Shown: piece by piece, positions 59,848-64,000 of the stretch
How positions within the stretch are numbered: position 1 is the stretch's first letter
Layout of the letters: each line of letters begins with the position of its first letter
Assembly: GCA_022841475.1 (NCBI GenBank)
Contig: JALHRJ010000004.1
Location: 68,673 to 132,672, forward strand
Reading direction: 5' to 3'
Length of the DNA stretch: 64,000 bases
Source: Cyclobacteriaceae bacterium
GTDB lineage: Bacteria; Bacteroidota; Bacteroidia; Cytophagales; Cyclobacteriaceae
Made by a program: the position numbers and the translations under genes
The notes under the pieces: generated by a model
Database searches by the model: none
What the model saw: only the letters and a program-made list of their open reading frames with translations
What the model was told of the DNA's origin: nothing

Positions 59848-60005
59848 ACCACCAAGGTGTCATCCGAAGCCATGTCCCCCGCTGGCGGGGGCTAGGGGGT
59901 GGCTTACACGCTTTATATTTTTCATTCCCTTTGTTCTTGTTGGTCGCCTCACCACCAAGGTGCCATCCGAAGCCATGTCCCCCGCTGGCGGGGGTGAGGG
60001 GGTGG
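59848..60005. repeat. 55-bp direct repeat pair with an inner GC-rich hairpin
   Basis: Copies at 59848-59902 and 59951-60005 are about 93 percent identical, 103 bp apart. Each contains CCCCCGC-TG-GCGGGGG. The stretch 59816-60133 has no gene. Confidence 0.85.
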
Positions 60006-60133
60006 TGTTAATTGCTTCCTATTTTTCTATCCATTCTTCCAGATAAACAATCAGCTTGACCATCAACCTGCAAACACAATCCTTCCTTTCCCGCCCAAAT
60101 TTTTTTTACCTTGTTTACCGCATCCCACAACCC

Positions 60134-61381
60134 ATGCAACAAAACTCCCGAAGACACTTCATCCAAACACTCGCAGCAGCTTCCCTTACCGGGTTAGCCT
60201 CACCCGTGTTCAGTCAATCCCCCTTGCCCACCTGGACTCACGCGGCAGACGAAGCCTATTGGGTGGAGATAAAAAAACAGTTCACCGTGCCCGCCAATCG
60301 CATCATGATGAATGCGGCCAACCTGTGCCCCAGCCCCAATGTAGTGCGCGAGCGCATGATTGAATACACCAACGCAATAAAACGCGATGTTTCCTTTCAA
60401 TACCGCGCGGTGTTTGCCGGGTTGCGAAAGAAATCACTGAGCATGCTGGCCGCCTTTGTGGGAGCAGCAGAAACGGAGCTCGGCATCACCCGCAATACCA
60501 GCGAAAGCAATGGCATGATCGCCCATGGTCTCGATCTGAAAGCAGGAGACGAGGTAATCATTTGGGAACAAAACCATTATTCAAACCGCGAGGTATGGCA
60601 GAGCCAGGCTAGGCGGCTGGGCTTTACGGTGGTCAAGGTTTCGCTGCCCGCCAATCCCACGTCCATACAGCAACTGTTGGATCCATTTGAAAAAGCGATT
60701 ACGCCCAAAACAAAACTCATCACCTTCTCACACATCTCCAACCTGAGTGGCCTCGTATTGCCCGCAAAAGAAATTTGTCGCATGGCCCAGGCAAAAGGAA
60801 TCATGACGTTGGTGGATGGTGCCCAGTCGTTGGGCATGACTAACATCAATGTGCATGATATGGGCTGCACGTTTTATTCCGCCAGCACGCACAAGTGGCT
60901 GATGGGTCCTTTTGAAAATGGGGTGCTCTATATTCACAAAGATTATTTCACACGCATCTGGCCAACCATCATTGGCGGGGGCTGGCATGAGGCAAACATC
61001 GTAGATGAACACCTGTGTGTGCTGGGCCAGCGCAACGAAACCTCGCCCGCAGCGTTGCCCGACATCCTCACCTTTCACCAGGCCGTGGGGCGAAAGAACA
61101 TTGAGCAGCGCGTGGTGCAACTCAACACGCATCTGAAAGCACAATTGCAAAAGCATGTGCCGCAGGTGCAGTTCGTCACGCCCCTGGCGCCTGAGTTCAG
61201 TGGCGGCATTACCATTATCACCTTACCCGGCAAAGACCCTGCTAAGGGGTATGATGCACACTATACCCAATACGGAATTGCCGCGGCACCCTCCGGTGGC
61301 ATCCGCCTGTCACCCCACATTTATAACACCCTGGCCGATGTGGATGATGTGGTGAATGCCATTCAGGCACTGGCTAAATAA
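60134..61381 (+). CDS. Exported PLP-dependent aminotransferase (class V)
   Basis: A 415-residue protein started at MQQNSRRHFIQTLAAASL, a Tat signal (SRRHF); the longer upstream frame has no support. The fold-type I core shows TRNTSESNG near residue 120, SHISNLSGLVLP, the Asp in VDGAQSLGM near 222 and the PLP Lys in STHKWLMGP near 248. It resembles the isopenicillin-N-epimerase / cysteine-desulfurase-like group; the substrate is unknown. It is GC-richer than its neighbours and flanked by repeats on both sides, so it may have been acquired (inference). Confidence 0.87.
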   Translation: MQQNSRRHFIQTLAAASLTGLASPVFSQSPLPTWTHAADEAYWVEIKKQFTVPANRIMMNAANLCPSPNVVRERMIEYTNAIKRDVSFQYRAVFAGLRKKSLSMLAAFVGAAETELGITRNTSESNGMIAHGLDLKAGDEVIIWEQNHYSNREVWQSQARRLGFTVVKVSLPANPTSIQQLLDPFEKAITPKTKLITFSHISNLSGLVLPAKEICRMAQAKGIMTLVDGAQSLGMTNINVHDMGCTFYSASTHKWLMGPFENGVLYIHKDYFTRIWPTIIGGGWHEANIVDEHLCVLGQRNETSPAALPDILTFHQAVGRKNIEQRVVQLNTHLKAQLQKHVPQVQFVTPLAPEFSGGITIITLPGKDPAKGYDAHYTQYGIAAAPSGGIRLSPHIYNTLADVDDVVNAIQALAK

Positions 61382-61393
61382 AAGTGTAACACA

Positions 61394-61800
61394 ATCCAGA
61401 GCCGGGGTGGGTTTTAGCGAGGCGCGAAGGATCTCCCAATAAAAAATCCTAAACCCAATCCAGAGCTGGGGTGGGTTGAGCGAGGCGCGAAGGATCCCCC
61501 ATTTAAAATCCCTCAACCCAATCCAGAGCTGGGGCGGGAATGAGCGAGGTGCGAAGGATCTCCCCAATAAAAAATCCTAAGCACAATCCAGAGCTGGGGC
61601 GGATTGGTGGGTAGGTGCGAAGGATCCCCTTTTATAAAACTCTATACTCCAATCCAGAGTTGGCCAGGACATGTAAGGCGCTTGTCCGCATACTGGCGGA
61701 AAGGACCCCCAAATAAAAAATCCTAAGCCCAATCCAGAGCTGGTGCGGGAATGAGCGAGGTGCGAAGGATCCCCTCATGAATAAACCCCAACTCAATACC
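61394..61800. repeat. Six-copy imperfect tandem repeat of about 61-80 bp
   Basis: Units start with AATCCAGAGC/T near 61394, 61459, 61522, 61588, 61651 and 61730. Most carry GCGAGGYGCGAAGGATC in the middle and an AT-rich tail. The fifth unit carries the 20-bp palindromic element at 61681-61700. No gene is seen from 61382 to 62286. Frames through the array are not convincing. Confidence 0.85.
61681..61700. repeat. 20-bp palindromic element inside the six-copy array
   Basis: The sequence CTTGTCCGCATACTGGCGGA matches the elements at 48536 and 49212 in length and ends. The flanks (AGGCG before, AAGGA after) line up with the other array units, so it looks like an insertion replacing CG. Confidence 0.75.
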
Positions 61801-61852
61801 CTAACGCAACACTATTATCAATTATCAATTGTTCATTGTTCATTATTCTAAG

Positions 61853-62014
61853 GACGTGTCCCCTGCGAAGCGCAGGGGTCGGGCTATCCGCTACAATCTT
61901 TTTGCCCCGCCCGCTCGGCCTTTAAAAGGCAAAAAGGATTTCCGCTTCTATCCCTCACGCAAATCTCCCCAATTTTATCCATTACCTGTCTGCCGTAGCT
62001 TTAACGTAGGCAGA
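61853..62014. repeat. REP-like palindromes downstream of the array
   Basis: A hairpin CCCCTGCG-AAG-CGCAGGGG (61860-61878) followed by GGGCTATCCGCTACAATC is of a type I recall as scattered in Bacteroidota genomes. A second imperfect palindrome, TCTGCC...GGCAGA, lies at 61989-62014. Confidence 0.6.
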
Positions 62015-62090
62015 TTCATTATCAATTGTTCATTGTCCATTGATTGATCCCTCACGCTAGGGTTTCAATAAACATTTTCTGCTTCCCAAA

Positions 62091-62132
62091 CAACGGGAAA
62101 AACCCCGTACCCGCACGGGGAAAATCCCGTTG
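62091..62132. repeat. 42-bp near-perfect palindrome
   Basis: Nested arms CAACGGGA / TCCCGTTG and CCCCGT / ACGGGG are separated by matching A-runs and a 6-nt loop. No T-run follows, so it is more likely a REP-type element than a terminator. Confidence 0.75.
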
Positions 62133-62197
62133 TGAGTGAAGGTTGATTCCACGACATTGCCTGAAGATTAATAAACGTATAGGTTCTTATATATTTA

Positions 62198-62215
62198 TGT
62201 TGGCTGCCATTGGGC
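62198..62215. other. attC-like half-site, left side of a lone cassette
   Basis: TGTTGGCTGCCATTGGGC is the inverse of 63048-63065 with 17 of 18 matches. The last seven bases (ATTGGGC) resemble the integron core GTTRRRY apart from the first base. Confidence 0.5.
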
Positions 62216-62286
62216 GGGACACGTGAGTTAAAATGAACCGACTGACCGGACTGCTTATCATTATTACGAGACTAACAATTTAACCA

Positions 62287-63042
62287 ATGACACGAATTGA
62301 AAAGACTGAAATAAATGCAAGCGCGTTTATCATTCTCTCCTCGACATTAAAGGAGCTTCAGTCGGACAACAAAATAAAAATAGTGAATGAGGGAAGAGGA
62401 GTGAGAATTAGAAAAAAAGAAAAACATGAGAAAGACTTCACGATAGACCTGACATTTCTGGACACGTTATTTGGGGCAATGGTTACTGGGACAATGGGAC
62501 CATTAGTAGTAACAGGTGAGGCTGAAAAATATCTGAGAAACTGTTCCTATGCATGTGATTACCATCTTAATGAAGCCGAGCGAATGGGAGAATTTGACCA
62601 TTTTGGATTATTTCACAATATTCATTTTTCAAATGTTGAGAATATTGGACAAGATGAAGAAATTATTAGGCTGTTTTGCGGACTGTTTAGAGTTGACTTT
62701 AAAATATGTCAACCATTTTTGACTTCTTCTGCTGAAGATGAGAAAGTAATAGATCTTCCAGCTAAAAAGGTTTTTAACGAAATCTTCTCGACAATAACTC
62801 TGTCAACTCAACGCCTAATTTTTAAAAGTGGCACGCTGGACATGAGAGATTCATTAAACTCACTGTTCGCTACAAAGGACTTATTATTTGCTAAAGGCAT
62901 TGACGCAAGCTCCATTCCGGAATACCATGTATTTTCCATTCAACAAAATGAAGAAGCTAATTTCAATTTTGAAACTAAAAGTGGACTTAAAATTCGTTTA
63001 ACATTTAGATATGTGCTTTTTAAGGTAGAGTTTGTAAGATAG
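62287..63042 (+). CDS. Unknown protein in an integron-cassette-like unit
   Basis: A 251-residue soluble protein that I do not recognise. It has no signal peptide or clear catalytic motif. FGAMVTGTMGPLVVTGEAEKYL near 80 and CDYHLNEAERMGEFDHFGLFHNI near 108 are the most distinctive parts. It is AT-richer than its surroundings. Its stop lies 5 nt before an attC-like half-site and a matching inverted half-site precedes it, with 71 nt in between. This arrangement, single unknown gene plus flanking inverted core sites, is typical of mobile cassettes. No integrase is in the window. Confidence 0.65.
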   Translation: MTRIEKTEINASAFIILSSTLKELQSDNKIKIVNEGRGVRIRKKEKHEKDFTIDLTFLDTLFGAMVTGTMGPLVVTGEAEKYLRNCSYACDYHLNEAERMGEFDHFGLFHNIHFSNVENIGQDEEIIRLFCGLFRVDFKICQPFLTSSAEDEKVIDLPAKKVFNEIFSTITLSTQRLIFKSGTLDMRDSLNSLFATKDLLFAKGIDASSIPEYHVFSIQQNEEANFNFETKSGLKIRLTFRYVLFKVEFVR

Positions 63043-63047
63043 GAGAA

Positions 63048-63065
63048 GCCCAACGGCAGCCAACA
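63048..63065. other. attC-like half-site, right side of the lone cassette
   Basis: GCCCAACGGCAGCCAACA begins with GCCCAAC, a fit to the integron core RYYYAAC. It is the inverse of 62198-62215. The second half expected of a full attC is not seen downstream. Confidence 0.5.
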
Positions 63066-63081
63066 AAATGTTTCCTATTCT

Positions 63082-63160
63082 CCGCAGAGTCACCCGTTTC
63101 GGGGACTCTGGCGGTTAAGAGTTGCAACTAATCGCAGAGTCCTGAAACAGTGACTCTGCG
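63082..63160. repeat. Two REP-like hairpins of the CGCAGAGTC family
   Basis: The first (63082-63114) pairs CCGC-AGAGTC with GACTCT-GGCGG. The second (63133-63160) is the perfect CGCAGAGTC / GACTCTGCG with a 10-nt loop. Both resemble the hairpin at 4927-4952. Confidence 0.8.
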
Positions 63161-63280
63161 AAGAAATAAAATTCCCGAATAAATGGCTCGCATAATTTTT
63201 TTCTTTTGCCTGGGGTCAGTGTTATCACCGCACCATACCGCGCAGTTCATACCAACCCGAATCTAGTTTATAGCCGTGCA

Positions 63281-63463
63281 TTACTGCTGGTCCAGCTTAA
63301 CACCCGCCATGATAGCCACGGGCAGATCGTTTTCGCCCGGCACTAACGGACAGGAATATTTCTCGTTATAGGCACAGTAAGGGTTATAGGCAAGATTAAA
63401 ATTAATGATTACCTCATACGCAGCGTTTATACTGAGCACCATTGTAAACACAACCTCAGGTAT
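63281..63463 (-). pseudogene. 3' fragment of a DUF1684 gene
   Basis: Read leftward, the frame gives INFNLAYNPYCAYNEKYSCP, then LVPGENDLPVAIMAGVKLDQQ and a stop at 63283-63281. The NLAYNPYCAYN...YSCP...ENDLPV block is the conserved C-terminus of DUF1684 proteins. Upstream the frame meets a stop near 63475 and the rest is replaced by a REP-like palindrome and the 44-bp array. At least 120 residues are missing. Confidence 0.75.
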
Positions 63464-63496
63464 ATAATCGGATTACTGCAATGATTATTAACTCTT

Positions 63497-63517
63497 CCCC
63501 TCTCCTTTGGAGAGGGG
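63497..63517. repeat. REP-like palindrome between the DUF1684 fragment and the array
   Basis: CCCCTCTCC-TTT-GGAGAGGGG followed by ATGGGGTGAGGTC, a type of scattered repeat I know from this phylum. Confidence 0.65.
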
Positions 63518-63539
63518 ATGGGGTGAGGTCCTCGGGTCT

Positions 63540-64000
63540 GCAGCGTTTATACTAACCACCCGCACAAACACAACCTCACGTATGCAGCGTTTATACTAAG
63601 CACCCGCATAAACACAACCTCGCGTATGCAGCGTTTATACTAAGCACCCGCACAAACACAACCTCGCGTACGCAGCGTTTATACTAACCACCCGCATAAA
63701 CACAACCTCGCGTATGCAGCGTTTATACTAAGCACCCGCACAAACACAACCTCGCGTACGCAGCGTTTATACTAACCACCCGCATAAACACAACCTCACG
63801 TATGCAGCGTTTATACTAAGCACCCGCATAAACACAACCTCGCGTATGCAGTGTTTATACCAGGCACCCGCATAAACACAACCTCGCGTATGCAGCGTTT
63901 ATACTAAGCACCCGCACAAACACAACCTCGCGTACGCAGCGTTTATACTAACCACCCGCATAAACACAACCTCACGTATGCAGCGTTTATACTAAGCACC
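63540..64000. repeat. 44-bp tandem repeat array, at least 10 full units, running off the edge
   Basis: Units start at 63540 and every 44 bp to 63980, each beginning GCAGCGTTTATACTAA (with small changes). They are contiguous with no spacers, so this is not CRISPR. The ancestral unit appears to be 63420-63463 in the DUF1684 fragment. Variants ending GTAC (units 3, 5, 9) are each followed by a unit with CTAACC, which shows higher-order duplication. Confidence 0.95.

Noticed and set aside
63540..64000. CRISPR array
   Set aside because: The 44-bp units are directly contiguous with no unique spacers, and no cas gene is in the window.

Overview
The window looks like chromosome from a member of the Bacteroidota, most likely Cytophagales. 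Supporting signs are -7 promoter boxes of the TAnnTTTG type, weak Shine-Dalgarno use, a short primary sigma factor without region 1.1, BshB1 (bacillithiol synthesis), DUF349 and START-like proteins, many lipoproteins, and GC content in the low-to-mid 40s. No species can be named from sequence alone.

Layout. Positions 1-5.5 kb hold a leftward type I restriction-modification operon (hsdM, hsdS, a TIR/NDT-like accessory gene, hsdR running off the edge), preceded by two unknown genes. A 21-bp minisatellite and an unknown gene follow (5.7-7.1 kb). From 7.1 to 13 kb are housekeeping and envelope genes: split transketolase, Bcp, M23 peptidase, FAH hydrolase, M48 lipoprotein and a DUF2452 protein. 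From 13 to 15.4 kb lies a small decayed island with two toxin-antitoxin pairs whose toxins are both broken and whose antitoxins are intact. It abuts cysN and contains partial copies of the cysN 3' region. Then come the sulfate-assimilation operon cysHDN (15.4-18.3 kb), a GpgS-like glycosyltransferase fused to a HAD phosphatase, an oxidoreductase, nth, dnaQ-like, dnaB, etfBA, a bifunctional nuclease and nupC.

The centrepiece is a tightly packed rightward operon at 30.9-43.95 kb: two GH13 lipoproteins, GlgE, a TreS-maltokinase fusion, GlgB and a GH57 protein. It converges on pgi-pfkA-ROK kinase. Together they can convert maltose or trehalose through maltose 1-phosphate to branched alpha-glucan, with glucose entering glycolysis. 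The TreS domain carries Pro where the catalytic nucleophile Asp should be, so the trehalose-maltose step is probably lost while the kinase half looks intact.

From 48.2 to 49.3 kb a GIY-YIG gene plus tRNA-Met block is duplicated. The tRNA is followed by three chimeric tRNA-like copies interrupted by a short palindrome. The same palindrome family (20-21 bp) occurs inside hsdM and inside a repeat array at 61.7 kb, and in three places it looks like a clean insertion. Core genes follow: lptF/G, rpsO-pnp, rpoD, trxB, bshB1, pdxH, yqgE, a DUF349 gene and tRNA-Thr. The last 4 kb is repeat-rich: a 6-copy 62-80-bp repeat, several REP-like palindromes, a lone unknown gene bracketed by attC-like half-sites, and a 44-bp tandem array grown from a fragment of a decayed DUF1684 gene and running off the right edge.
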